Source: Micromonospora sp. C28SCA-DRY-2 (GTDB lineage: Bacteria; Actinomycetota; Actinomycetes; Mycobacteriales; Micromonosporaceae). Taken from it: a DNA stretch of 64,000 bases. Below, in pieces: positions 12,215 to 22,172 of the stretch. The stretch is taken from assembly GCF_030519475.1 (NCBI RefSeq), contig NZ_JAUMKD010000005.1, forward strand, positions 248,001 through 312,000. The letters are read 5' to 3'. The notes under the pieces are model-generated. The model made no database searches. It worked only from the letters and a program-made list of their open reading frames with translations, and was not told the DNA's origin. A program made the translations under genes and the position numbers. Positions within the stretch are counted from its first letter, which is position 1. Every line of letters starts with the position of its first letter.

Positions 12215-15200
12215 ATGCACTGGCCCCCACGCTGGCTCGCCGCCGGCGCGGTCGGCGCGCTGGTGGTCGGACTCGCCGCCCCGGCGTCCGCCGCCCCGCC
12301 CGCCCGACCCACCGGTCCGACCCCGGGCACACCCGCCCCGGGCGGCGCCGCGCCCGTCCGGATCACCCTGATCACCGGTGACCAGGTCGAGCTGAGCTCG
12401 GCCGCACCGGGTCGGGTCGCCGCCACCGTCCGCCCCGGCCCCGGCCGCGAGCGGGTCACCTTCCAGACCATCGAGGTCGACGGCGGGGTGCGGGTCGTCC
12501 CCAGCGACGTCGTGCCGTACCTCTCCGCCGGGGTGCTCGACCCCGACCTCTTCGACGTGCAGGAACTGGCGGCCGACGGGTACGGCGACGCCGACCAGGG
12601 CGCGCTGCCGCTGATCGTCCGCTACCAGGAGCCCGCCGCCGGCCGGGTCCGCCCGCTGGCCGGGGCCACCGCCGCCCGGCCGCTGGAGAGCATCAACGGC
12701 GCGTCCCTGCGGGTCGGCAAGGGCGACCTGGGCGGCCTGTGGACCTCGCTGCGGGCCGCGCCGGCCGGTCGTACCGCCGCCGCCGGCCCGGCCCGGCTCG
12801 GCGCCGGCATCGCCCAGGTCTGGCTGGACGGGCGGGTCCGCCCGGCGCTGGAGCACAGCGTGCCGCAGATCGGCGCGCCGGCGGCCTGGGCGGCCGGCCG
12901 GGACGGCGCCGGGGTGCGGGTCGCGGTGCTGGACACCGGCGCCGACGCCGACCACCCCGACCTGGCCGGCCGGATCGCCGGCAGCCAGGACTTCTCCGGC
13001 AGCGGAAGCGCCCGCGACGGGCACGGCCACGGCACCCACGTGGCGGCCACCATCGCCGGCAGCGGCGCGGCCTCCGACGGGCTGCGCAAGGGCGTGGCGC
13101 CCGGCGCGAAGCTGCTCGTCGGCAAGGTGCTCGACGACGGCGGCAGCGGCTACGAGTCGGCGATCATCGCGGGCATGGAGTGGGCCGTCCACTCCGGCGC
13201 CAAGGTGGTCAACATGAGCCTCGGCGGCGGCCCCACCGACGGCACCGACCCGATGAGCCAGGCGCTCAACGACCTGACCGCGCAGACCGGCGCGCTCTTC
13301 GTGGTCGCCGCCGGCAACGAGGGCGCGGCCCGCACCGTCGGCACCCCGGGCGCGGCGAGCGCGGCGCTCACCGTCGGCGCCGTGGACCGTGCCGACCAGC
13401 TGGCCGACTTCTCCAGCCGTGGTCCCCGGCTCGGCGACAGCGGCCTGAAGCCGGAGATCACCGCGCCGGGCGTCGGCATCGTCGCCGCCCGGGCCGCGGG
13501 CACCGGCATGGGCACCCCGGTCGGGGAGGCGTACACGGGCGCGTCCGGCACCTCGATGGCCACCCCGCACGTGGCCGGCGCGGCCGCCATCCTCGCCCAG
13601 GAACACCCGGACTGGACCGCCGCACAGCTCAAGGACGCGCTGGTCAGCACGGCGAAGGGCAACCCCGAGCTGACCGTCTTCGAGCAGGGCGGCGGCCGGG
13701 TCGACGTGCCCCGGGCGCTGGGCCAGCGGGTGTACGGCTCGGCGACGGCCGACTTCGGCCGGCTGACCGGCGACGCGGCCGCCGAGCGGACCGTCACGTA
13801 CACCAACGGCACCGCGGCGGCGCAGACCCTGCGGCTCGCCCTGGAGCTGCGCAACCTGGACAGCGGCGCGGCCGAGGCCGACGGCGTGTCCGTCGGCGCC
13901 AGCGAGGTGACCGTGCCGGCCGGCGGCAGCGTCGCCGTGCCGCTGAAGGCCGACCCGGCCAGGCTGGACCGCGGCCCGCACGGCGGCTGGCTGGTGGCGA
14001 CCGGCGCGGGCGGCGTCTCGGTACGGACCGCCGTCGGGCTCACCCTCAGCGGCCCGCAGCACACCGTCACCCTGCGCGCGCTGGGCATCACCGGACAGCC
14101 CGGCCCGGCGCCGGTCATCACCCTCTTCGGTGAGCACCCCGAGTCGGACCGGCTCCTCTACACCTTCGGCGGCGACGTGCAGGTGCAGGTCGAGGAGGGG
14201 CCGTACCTGCTCCAGGCGCTGATCGAGCACGGCGCGCCGCTGGACGAGCAGATCACCCTGGTCACCGACCCGGAGCTGATGGTCGACCGGGACCTCACCG
14301 TGCTGCTCGACCCGCGCAAGGGCACCCCGGTGCGGATCGAGACGCCGAAGCCGGCGGAGCAGCGCGCGGCGATCAGCTTCTACGAGCACCGCGTCTTCGG
14401 CAACGGCCGGCAGGTCGACCACGGGGTGATGACGTTCAGCACCGTCCAGCAGGTCAACGTGACCCCGACCCGCCCGGTCAGCCGGGCGAGTTCGAGTTCT
14501 CCTCCCGCTGGCAGCTGGTCAAGCCGATGGTGGACGCCACGGTCAGCAAGGTGGCCGGCCCGCTGGACATCAACCTGCTGCACCAGTCCCCGGCCCCCAC
14601 CGGGCGGCGGAAGCTGCCGCTGGTCTGGGCCGGCACCGGCACCCCCGCCGAGCTGGCCCGGGCCCGGGGCGCCGCGGCGCTGCTGAGCACCGACCTGGAG
14701 CGCTCGGAGGAGGAGCAGGTCGCCGCGGCCGCCGCGGCCGGCGTGGCGGTGGTGCTCATCGTCCGCCCGGCGGACTGGAGCGCGTGGACGGTCTGGAACC
14801 CGGTCGGCGAGCGGCTGCCCGTCCCGGCCATGGTGGTCGCGTACGACGACGGCCAGCTTATGATCGCGGCGGCCCGCACCGGGCGCGCGACGCTGGACCT
14901 GACGCTGACCGTGGACAGCCCCTACCTGTACGACGTGTTCCAGGTGTCGAAGGGCCGGGTGCCCGAGCGGATCGTGCACAAGGTGACCGCGGCGAACACC
15001 GCCGAGGTGACCACGCGCTACGGCGACACCGGCGGGCTGGACTGGACCAAGGAGCAGCGGTTCGGTTGGCGTCCCTGGCAGGAGTACTCCTGGAACGACG
15101 ACCAGCGGACGGCGCGCAGCGGCAGCACCCGGCAGGAGTGGGTCAGCGCCGGGGACTCGTGGTGGCAGCACCGGGTGATGCACCGGCTCACCTGGTCGAG

Positions 15201-15945
15201 CTGGGGGCGGCTGCTCGGCGGGCTGACCCAGCAGCCCCGCCGGTACGCCGGCACCGACCGGGACACCGAGACCTGGTACGGCCCGGTGGTCCGGCCGGCC
15301 GTGCCGGCCGCCGCCGGCGCCCCGGTGCCGCGGCGTACCGGGGACACCCTGGACCTGCGGGTCCCCGAGTTCGTCGACGCCGGCGGGCACTACGGCACCG
15401 CCGGCGCCAGCGAGGAGCAGGACGTGGTCGAGGCCCGGCTCAGCCGGGACGGGCAGCAGATCGCCGACTTCGGTGGCGGCTGGGCGCCCGTGGCCACCAC
15501 GCCACAGGCGGCCCGCTACCGGCTGGACCTGACCACCCGCCGCTCGTCGGAGGAGTGGCGCTGGGCCACCCGGACCGAGACGAGCTGGCAGTTCGGCTCG
15601 GCCCGGCCGACCGGTGACGCCGCGCAGCCGTTGCCGCTGCTCCAGGTGGACTACCAGGTGCCGGCCGACCTGCGCGGCGAGGTGTCCGGCCGGCACGGCC
15701 ACCGGCTCGGCCTGGCGCTGCGCCAGCCGGCCGGCGTACCGGCGCCGAAGGGCACCAGCCTGCGGGTGGAGGTGTCGTTCGACGCCGGGGCGACCTGGCG
15801 GTCGGTGCCGGTGCTCGGCTCCGGCACCCGCTACACGGCCCTGGTGCCGGCCGGCACGGGAGCGGTGTCGCTGCGGGTGCACGCCGCCGACCGCGCCGGC
15901 AACGTCGTCGACCAGACCGTGATCGACGCGTACGGGCTGCGCTGA
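12215..15945 (+). CDS. Secreted subtilisin-family S8 serine protease (one frameshift)
   Basis: Predicted exported protease of about 1,240 residues. A signal peptide ends near 'PASAAPP' (residue 27). A propeptide region runs to about 215, followed by the S8 catalytic domain. The triad is Asp240 in 'AVLDTGADADHPD', His272 in 'HGHGTHVA' and Ser447 in 'GTSMATPHVAGAA'; 'VAAGNEG' carries the oxyanion Asn. A long C-terminal beta-rich region follows. The frame is interrupted at about 14,482: before it the protein ends '...VNVTPTRPVS', after it the sense continues 'PGEFEFSSRWQLVKPMV' in the -1 frame up to the stop at 15,945. Restoring one C (AGC-CCG-GGC) rejoins both halves, so a one-base loss in a C/G run is the simplest reading, either a sequencing error or a recent mutation. 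The flanking regulator gene converges on it. Confidence 0.85.
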
Positions 15946-16047
15946 GCCGGCGTCCGTGCGGGTCGACCCCCCTCACCCGCGCGGACGCCCCCGCCGGCCC
16001 GTCCGACCGCCCGCCAGGGCCGGTCGGTAACCGGGCCGCGGCCAGTC

Positions 16048-16090
16048 GCCGCCGCCGGCCCCGCCTTCGGGTGGCGGGGCCGGCGGCGGC
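16048..16090. terminator. Bidirectional terminator hairpin
   Basis: A perfect 18-base-pair GC stem (left arm 16048-16065, right arm 16073-16090) with loop TTCGGGT lies between the converging subtilase and regulator genes. It lacks a clear U-tract, as is common in high-GC actinomycetes. Confidence 0.8.
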
Positions 16091-16115
16091 TCGGCCGGTG
16101 GCGGGGCGCCGGCGG

Positions 16116-17099
16116 TCAGAGCCAGCCGCGCCGGGCGGCCTGGTAGGCCAGCCCGGGGCGGGTGTCCACCCCGGCGGCCGTCATCAGGTCGGCCAGCCGG
16201 CGCTGCACGGTACGCCGGCTCACCCCGAGCTGCGAGGCGATGGACTTGTCCGGCACCCCGGCCACGAAGAGCGAGAGCAGCCGCACCTCGTCGGCGTCCG
16301 GCTGGTACCCGTCGGCGTCGCCACCGGCCGGCGCGGTGGCCGAGCGCAGCGGGATCGCCACCCGCCAGTGGCTCTCGAAGAGGGCGATCAGCGCGTCGAG
16401 CAGTTGACTGCTGCCGATCACCGCGGCGGTCGGCTCGCCGCTGTCCCGGTCGGGCACCAGCGGGCAGATCGCCGTCCGGGCGTCCACGATGGCCAGCCGG
16501 ACCGGCAGCCGGTCCAGCACCCGGGCCTGCTCGCCGGCGCGGACGCCCCGCTCCACGTCGGCCAGCGCACCTGGTTCGAGGAGCATCTCCCGCTCGTAGA
16601 TGGCCCGGTAGCGCACCCCGCGGGCCAGCGCGTCGAACTCCTCGACGTTCTCCTCGCCGGGCATCGCCAGCGGGTTGGCCCGGCAGAACCACAGCACCTC
16701 GTCGCGCGCCGAGTTCTGCAGGTCGCGCAGCCGCTCCCGGAGCACCCCGGCGCCGGTGATGACCTCGACCAGGTGGTCGGCGTCGTGCCGGCGCAGGCCG
16801 GCGCGGTACTCCTCGGTCAGCCGGGTGACCGCCGCGCGGGCCGCCTCCAGCGCCTCCTGGCGGCGCAGCAGCGCCTCGCCGAGCGCGACGTCGGGCGCCA
16901 ACGGCCGCACCGGCCCGTCCGGGTCGGGTCCGGTCGGCAGCACCAGCCCCCGGTCGCGCAGGGCGGCGAGCTGGGCGACGACCTCGGCGCGCGGGCGGCG
17001 CAGCCGCCGGGCCAGCTCGTCGACCCGGGCCACGGTGAGCTGGACGAGGCAGCGGTACAGCTCCTCCTCGTCCGCGGTCAGGCCGATCACGTCCAACAC
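16116..17099 (-). CDS. TrmB/LuxR-type transcriptional regulator
   Basis: DNA-binding regulator of 327 residues. The N-terminus (1-60) is a TrmB-like winged helix: 'LTADEEELYRCLVQL', then 'DELARRLRRPRAEVVAQLAA'. The middle part resembles the TrmB ligand-binding or phospholipase-D-like region (about 100-240). The C-terminus (about 268-327) is a second, LuxR-type helix-turn-helix ('SIASQLGVSRRTVQRRL'). Such dual-HTH proteins are frequent in Streptomyces and Micromonospora, where they commonly sit beside secreted hydrolase genes. It converges on the subtilase and is divergent from recN. A regulatory link to the protease is plausible but not shown. Confidence 0.85.
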   Translation of the reverse strand: MLDVIGLTADEEELYRCLVQLTVARVDELARRLRRPRAEVVAQLAALRDRGLVLPTGPDPDGPVRPLAPDVALGEALLRRQEALEAARAAVTRLTEEYRAGLRRHDADHLVEVITGAGVLRERLRDLQNSARDEVLWFCRANPLAMPGEENVEEFDALARGVRYRAIYEREMLLEPGALADVERGVRAGEQARVLDRLPVRLAIVDARTAICPLVPDRDSGEPTAAVIGSSQLLDALIALFESHWRVAIPLRSATAPAGGDADGYQPDADEVRLLSLFVAGVPDKSIASQLGVSRRTVQRRLADLMTAAGVDTRPGLAYQAARRGWL

Positions 17100-17182
17100 G
17101 GGGCTGAACTGTACGACGCCCCGACCGCCCCCGGCGTCGCCGGCTGGTCAACTGTCGGGGGCCGCGTCTACTGTCGGGTGCT

Positions 17183-18940
17183 GTGCTGGAAGAGCTGCGC
17201 ATCACCGGACTGGGCGTCATCGAGGACACCACGCTGCCGTTGACCGGCGGGATGAACGTCATCACCGGCGAGACCGGTGCGGGCAAGACCATGGTGGTGA
17301 CCGGCCTCGGCCTGCTCTTCGGCGGCCGGGCCGACGCCGGGCGGGTGCGGGCCGAGCCGGGCCGCGCCGTGGTGGAGGGGCGGCTGCGGCTGGCCGGCCG
17401 GGTGGCCGAGACGGTGCACGCCCGGATCACCGACGCGGGCGGCGAGCCGGACGAGGACGGCTCGGTGCTGCTCAGCCGCACGGTCACCGTCGAGGGCCGG
17501 TCCCGGGCGCACCTGGGCGGCCGCAGCATGCCGGTGTCCATGCTCGGCGAGGTGGGCGAGCAGGTGGTGGCCGTGCACGGCCAGTCCGACCAGCTGCGGC
17601 TGCTGCGCCCGGCCGAGCAGCGGGCCGCGCTCGACCGGTTCGCCGGCCCGGAGCACGAGAAGCTGCTCGACGCGCTGCGCGAGGCCTACACCGGCTGGCG
17701 GCGGGTGGTCGACGACCTGGCCGACCGGCGGCGCAACGCCCGCGAGCGCAACCAGGAGGCCGACCTGCTGCGGCTGGGCCTGGACGAGATCACCCGGGTC
17801 GACCCGCAGCCCGGCGAGGACGACGAGCTGAAGGCGGAGGCGCAGCGGCTGGAGCACGCCGAGGGGCTGCGCACCGCGGCCGGGCTGGCCCAGCAGTGCG
17901 TGGCCGGCGGGGTGGAGGCGGCCGACGACACGCCCGACGCCACCACCCTGCTCGGCACCGCGCGGCGCACCCTGGAGGCGCAGGCCGGCACCGACCCGGC
18001 GCTGGGCGAGCTGGCGGCGCGGCTGGAGGAGGCGGCCACCCTGGTCGCCGACGTCTCCGCCGAGCTCTCCGCCTACCTGGCCACGCTCGACGCCGACCCG
18101 GCCCGGTTGCAGACCGTCTACGAGCGCCGGGCCGCGCTGCGCGCGCTGACCCGCAAGTACGCCGACGACGTCGACGGGGTGATCGCCTGGGCGGAGCGGG
18201 CCCGGACCCGGCTGTCCGACCTGGACACCTCCGACGAGCTCCTCGACGAGCTGGACCGGGAGGCCCAGCGGCTGGCCGGCGAGGTGGCCGACCTGGCCGG
18301 CCGGGTGTCGACGTCGCGCCGCGAGGCGGCCGCCCGGTTCGCCGAGCAGGTCACCGTCGAGCTGGCCGGGCTGGCCATGCCGCACGCCCGGATCGAGGTG
18401 GCGGTGTTGCCCCGCCCGGCCGGGCGGGCCGAGCCGACGCTGCCGGTCAACGGGGTCGAGGTCGGTGTCGGCCCGGACGGCGGCGACGAGGTCGAGTTGC
18501 GCCTGCTGGCCCACCCGGGCGCGCCGGCGCTGCCGCTGCAACGGGGCGCCTCCGGCGGTGAGCTGTCCCGGGTGATGCTCGCCATCGAGGTGGTCTTCGC
18601 CGGCTCCGGCGGCCCGCCCACGCTGGTCTTCGACGAGGTCGACGCCGGGGTCGGCGGGCAGGCCGCGGTGGAGATCGGCCGCCGGCTGGCCCGGCTGGCC
18701 CGCAGCCACCAGGTGCTGGTGGTCACCCACCTGCCGCAGGTGGCCGCGTTCGCCGACCGGCACCTGGTGGTGGCCAAGGACACCGGGGGCGCGGTCACCA
18801 CCAGCGGGGTCCGGGTGGTGGAGGACACCGAGCGCGCCCGCGAGCTGGCCCGGATGCTCGCCGGTTTGCCGGACTCGGATCTGGGTATCGCCCACGCCGA
18901 GGAGTTGCTGGCGGTGGCGGCCCGGGAAAGGCGGCCGTGA
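17183..18940 (+). CDS. recN: DNA repair protein RecN
   Basis: SMC-like ATPase of 585 residues acting early in double-strand-break repair. Walker A is GETGAGKT (29-36). The coiled-coil arms span about 150-375. The ABC signature is 'GASGGELSRVMLAIEV' and Walker B is 'LVFDEVDAGVGG'. The terminal 'VTHLPQVAAFADRHLVVAKD' is typical. The GTG start lies 9 bases after a -10-like TACTGT at 17169-17174, so the transcript is probably leaderless. It keeps the conserved order nadK-recN-steA. Confidence 0.95.
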   Translation: MLEELRITGLGVIEDTTLPLTGGMNVITGETGAGKTMVVTGLGLLFGGRADAGRVRAEPGRAVVEGRLRLAGRVAETVHARITDAGGEPDEDGSVLLSRTVTVEGRSRAHLGGRSMPVSMLGEVGEQVVAVHGQSDQLRLLRPAEQRAALDRFAGPEHEKLLDALREAYTGWRRVVDDLADRRRNARERNQEADLLRLGLDEITRVDPQPGEDDELKAEAQRLEHAEGLRTAAGLAQQCVAGGVEAADDTPDATTLLGTARRTLEAQAGTDPALGELAARLEEAATLVADVSAELSAYLATLDADPARLQTVYERRAALRALTRKYADDVDGVIAWAERARTRLSDLDTSDELLDELDREAQRLAGEVADLAGRVSTSRREAAARFAEQVTVELAGLAMPHARIEVAVLPRPAGRAEPTLPVNGVEVGVGPDGGDEVELRLLAHPGAPALPLQRGASGGELSRVMLAIEVVFAGSGGPPTLVFDEVDAGVGGQAAVEIGRRLARLARSHQVLVVTHLPQVAAFADRHLVVAKDTGGAVTTSGVRVVEDTERARELARMLAGLPDSDLGIAHAEELLAVAARERRP

Positions 18941-18961
18941 CCCCGCCGATTGTGACCACAG

Positions 18962-18989
18962 GCACACCGGGCCGCGCCCCGGTGTGCTT
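18962..18989 (+). terminator. Terminator-like hairpin after recN
   Basis: A perfect 10-bp stem GCACACCGGG / CCCGGTGTGC (18962-18971 and 18978-18987) with a 6-base loop, followed by TT. It lies 22 bases after the recN stop and before steA. Confidence 0.6.
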
Positions 18990-19059
18990 CCCTGGGTAGG
19001 CGGCCCTGCTCAGGCATGTCGCGACAGCAAACCCTGCCTCACATGCCAGGATGGTCACG

Positions 19060-20238
19060 ATGCGTCTACCCACGTTGCGCCGGACCCGGAACCCGGAACC
19101 CGGCCGGATCGTCGGCACCGCCCGCCTCGACCGCCGGACCAAGCGGCTGGTCGGGCGGCTGCGTCCCGGCGACATCGCGGTCATCGACCACGTCGACCTG
19201 GACCGGGTCGCCGCCGACTCGCTGGTCGCCGTCGGCGTCGCCGCGGTGCTCAACGCCAAGCCGTCGGTCTCCGGCCGCTACCCGAACCTCGGCCCGGAGG
19301 TGCTGATCGGCGCGGGCATCCCGCTCCTGGACGACCTGGGTGAGAGCATCTTCGAGCAGATCCGCGAGGGCGACGTCGTGCGGATCGAGGGCAACACCGT
19401 GTTCGTCGGCGACGAGCCGGTGGCGCACGGCAGCCTCCAGGACGCCGAGACGGTGGCCAAGGCGATGGCCGACGCCCGGGAGGGGCTCTCGGTGCAGTTG
19501 GAGGCGTTCGCCGCCAACACCATGGACTACCTCAAGCAGGAGCGCGACCTGCTCCTCGACGGCGTCGGCGTACCGGAGATCCAGACCCAGATCCAGGGCC
19601 GGCACTGCCTGATCGTGGTCCGCGGCTACGACTACAAGGCCGACCTGGACGTGCTGCGCCCCTACATCCGGGAGTTCAAGCCGGTGCTGATCGGCGTGGA
19701 CGGCGGCGCGGACGCCCTCGTCGAGGCCGGCTACACCCCCGACATGATCATCGGCGACATGGACTCGGTCACCGACGACGTGCTGCGCTGCGGCGCCGAG
19801 GTGATCGTGCACGCCTACCCCGACGGCCGGGCGCCCGGGCTGGCCCGGGTCACCGGGCTGGGCGTCCCGGCGGTGACCTTCCCGGCCGCGGCGACCAGCG
19901 AGGACCTCGCCATGCTGCTGGCCGACGAGAAGGGCGCCTCGCTGCTGGTCGCGGTCGGCACCCACGCCACCCTGGTGGAGTTCCTCGACAAGGGGCGCGG
20001 CGGGATGGCATCGACCTTCCTCACCCGGCTCAAGGTCGGCGGCAAGCTGGTCGACGCCAAGGGCGTGAGCCGGCTCTACCGGCAGAGCATCTCCGGCTCC
20101 TCGCTGCTGCTGCTGGTCCTCTCGGCGGTCGCCGCGATGGCCTCCGCCGTGGCGGTCTCCACCGTCGGCAAGGCGTATTTGGGCGTGGTCTCCGAGTGGT
20201 GGGACAATTTCGTGTTCCAGCTCGGCCAGCTCTTCTAG
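19060..20238 (+). CDS. steA: Putative cytokinetic-ring protein SteA
   Basis: Protein of about 392 residues. A conserved N-terminal domain of SteA type ('LVGRLRPGDIAVIDHVDLDR', 'VLNAKPSVSGRYPNLGPE') is followed by a thiamin-pyrophosphokinase-like domain ('VLIGVDGGADALVEAGYTPD', 'IIGDMDSVTDDVLRCGAE') and one C-terminal membrane helix (about 350-375, 'LLLLVLSAVAAMASAVAV'). In Corynebacterium SteA forms a complex with SteB and acts in cell separation. ATG at 19060 is preferred over ATG 19051 because AGGA lies 8 bases before it. It is followed by steB after 27 bases, as in Rv1697-Rv1698. Confidence 0.9.
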   Translation: MRLPTLRRTRNPEPGRIVGTARLDRRTKRLVGRLRPGDIAVIDHVDLDRVAADSLVAVGVAAVLNAKPSVSGRYPNLGPEVLIGAGIPLLDDLGESIFEQIREGDVVRIEGNTVFVGDEPVAHGSLQDAETVAKAMADAREGLSVQLEAFAANTMDYLKQERDLLLDGVGVPEIQTQIQGRHCLIVVRGYDYKADLDVLRPYIREFKPVLIGVDGGADALVEAGYTPDMIIGDMDSVTDDVLRCGAEVIVHAYPDGRAPGLARVTGLGVPAVTFPAAATSEDLAMLLADEKGASLLVAVGTHATLVEFLDKGRGGMASTFLTRLKVGGKLVDAKGVSRLYRQSISGSSLLLLVLSAVAAMASAVAVSTVGKAYLGVVSEWWDNFVFQLGQLF

Positions 20239-20265
20239 CTCCCCGACGATCAAGAGGCTGCAAGC

Positions 20266-21207
20266 GTGATCAATTTCCGCTACCACGTGGTGTCCCTGAC
20301 CGCGGTGTTCCTGGCGTTGGCGATCGGCCTGGTGGTCGGCACGGCGGCCCTCAACGGCCCGGTGGCCGACTCGCTCAAGGAGAACGTCAACGCGCTGCGC
20401 AAGGACAACCAGCAGATGCGCCAGACGGTCAACAACCTGGAGCGGGAGCTGGAGATGGAGGAGGACTTCGCGGCCGAGATGGCCCAGGTCGTCCTGCCCG
20501 GCCGGCTCACCGGCAAGCGCGTGCTGGTGCTCAGCCTGCCCACCGGGCGCGACCACACCGAGGGTGTGCTGAAGATGCTCCAGCTCGCCGGCGCCGACGT
20601 CACCGGCCGGGTCGACCTGCAGGACAAGTTCATCAACCCGGACAACAACAACAACCTGCTGGAGCTGGCGGTGACCGCGGCCCGCCCCACCAGCGCGCCG
20701 ACCTCCGGCCTGCCCGGCAACGGGCACGGCGTGGAGACCTCCAGCGCCCTGCTGGCCAGCGTGCTGCTCGACCGGTCGCCGGGGGCCGCCCCGGTCAGCG
20801 AGGCCGACCGGCGGGCGGTGCTGGCCGCGTACAGCAACGCCGGCTACCTCACCACCGAGGACCGGGTGACCGGGTCGGCGGAGGCCGTGGTGGTGGTCAG
20901 CGGGCAGCCGTACGTCGACAAGGACTCGGCCAAGAAGGACGAGTCGGTGGTCAAGGTCGCCGAGCAGTTCGACCGCACCGGCGCGATCGTGGTCGGCGGC
21001 ACCGGCTCGGCCGGCGGCAACCTGGTGGCCATCGTGCGTGGCGACCCGGTGCTGACCCAGACCATCTCCACCGTCGACAACGCCAACACCATCCAGGGCC
21101 AGCTGGTCACGACCCTGGCGCTGGTGCAGCAGTTGACCGAGAAGAAGGCCGGACAGTACGGCGTCGGCGACAACGCCGCCTCGCTGCTGCCTAGACTGCC
21201 CCAGTGA
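20266..21207 (+). CDS. steB: SteB/MctB-like membrane-anchored protein (annotated copper transporter)
   Basis: Protein of 313 residues with one N-terminal membrane helix (about 8-27, 'VSLTAVFLALAIGLVVGTAA'), then a coiled coil (35-70, 'ALRKDNQQMRQTVNNLEREL') and a large extracytoplasmic domain. This is the MctB/Rv1698 family. It is often annotated as a copper transporter and is also known as SteB, which binds and stimulates the wall hydrolase RipA in corynebacteria. One helix argues against it being a transporter by itself. It is co-transcribed with steA. The stop is a GTGA, starting a short frame that runs into the next gene. Confidence 0.88.
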   Translation: MINFRYHVVSLTAVFLALAIGLVVGTAALNGPVADSLKENVNALRKDNQQMRQTVNNLERELEMEEDFAAEMAQVVLPGRLTGKRVLVLSLPTGRDHTEGVLKMLQLAGADVTGRVDLQDKFINPDNNNNLLELAVTAARPTSAPTSGLPGNGHGVETSSALLASVLLDRSPGAAPVSEADRRAVLAAYSNAGYLTTEDRVTGSAEAVVVVSGQPYVDKDSAKKDESVVKVAEQFDRTGAIVVGGTGSAGGNLVAIVRGDPVLTQTISTVDNANTIQGQLVTTLALVQQLTEKKAGQYGVGDNAASLLPRLPQ

Positions 21208-21283
21208 GCGAAGGACGTACCCGGGTGTCCGGCCTGCCGGCCGGCAACCGGGCGGGCAGGGGCGGCGCGACGGCCGCCGCCGA

Positions 21284-22171
21284 GTGGGGGAGCGGGGGAG
21301 CGGCGTGGGCGTGCTGGGTCGACTGCTGATCGCCGGGGCCGGGGCGGCCGCCGCCCGGTACGCGCTGCGCGAGGTGCGTACCGCCCCGGTCGGGCCGGCG
21401 CTGGACCGGACGAACTTCCGCGGCCGCACGGTCAGCCTGGCCGCCGGGCCGGCCCTGGCGCTGGGCGCGGCGGGGGCGGGCGCGTTCGGCGCCACCAGCG
21501 CCTCCTCGGGCGCCGCCGCGCTGGTCGCCGGGGTCGGGGCGGGCGCGGTCGGGCTCTACGACGACGTGGTCGGGGGGCGGCCGGAGCAGAAGACCGCCAA
21601 GGGTTTCGCCGGGCACCTCGCCGCCCTGCGCGAGGGGCGGGTCACCGCCGGCCTGGTCAAGATCGTCGGGGTGGGCGCGGCCGGGCTCGGCGCCGCCGCC
21701 CTGCTCGCCACCGACCCCCGGATCGCCGCGCACCCGCGCCGGCAGCGCCACCGCGCGCTCGGTCGCGGCCTGGACGTGCTGCTCGGCGCGGGGGTGGTGG
21801 CCGGCACCGCCAACCTGGTCAACCTGCTCGACCTGCGCCCCGGTCGGGCGCTGAAGTCCGGCCTGCTGCTCGGCGCGCCGCTGGCCGGCGGCCCGCACGG
21901 CGGGATCGCCGCGGGCGCGGTGGGCGCCGCCGCCGGAATGCTCCCCGACGACCTCGGCGAGCGGGTGATGCTCGGCGACAGCGGCGCGAACGCCCTCGGC
22001 GCGCTGCTCGGCGTGGCGCTGGCCGCCCGCACCGGCCCGGTCGGCCGGGCCGGTGTGCTCGCCGTGCTCGCCGGCCTCACCGCGGCCAGCGAGAAGGTGA
22101 GCTTCACCCAGGTCATCCAGCGCACCCCGGGGCTGCGCGAACTCGACGCGCTGGGCCGTCGCGCCGACTGA
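21284..22171 (+). CDS. PNPT-family (MraY/WecA-like) glycosyl-1-phosphate transferase
   Basis: Polytopic membrane protein of up to 295 residues with the polyprenyl-phosphate N-acetylhexosaminyl-1-phosphate transferase pattern. 'GLYDDVVGG' is the DDxx(D/K) metal site, 'KTAKGFAGHLAALREGRVT' the cytoplasmic loop, 'NLVNLLDLRPGRALK' the NxxNxxD(G) motif and 'MLGDSGANALGALLG' the GDxGS-like motif. It is shorter than MraY (about 360). GTG at 21305 is an alternative start. It lies directly before murJ and a GT4 gene, suggesting it loads a sugar-phosphate on undecaprenyl phosphate for a surface glycan. The acceptor and donor are unknown. Confidence 0.8.
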   Translation: MGERGSGVGVLGRLLIAGAGAAAARYALREVRTAPVGPALDRTNFRGRTVSLAAGPALALGAAGAGAFGATSASSGAAALVAGVGAGAVGLYDDVVGGRPEQKTAKGFAGHLAALREGRVTAGLVKIVGVGAAGLGAAALLATDPRIAAHPRRQRHRALGRGLDVLLGAGVVAGTANLVNLLDLRPGRALKSGLLLGAPLAGGPHGGIAAGAVGAAAGMLPDDLGERVMLGDSGANALGALLGVALAARTGPVGRAGVLAVLAGLTAASEKVSFTQVIQRTPGLRELDALGRRAD

Positions 22172-22172
22172 C

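Noticed and set aside
20266..21207. Copper transporter role for the SteB-like protein
   Set aside because: Only one membrane helix and no copper-binding motif; the steA neighbour supports a cell-separation role.
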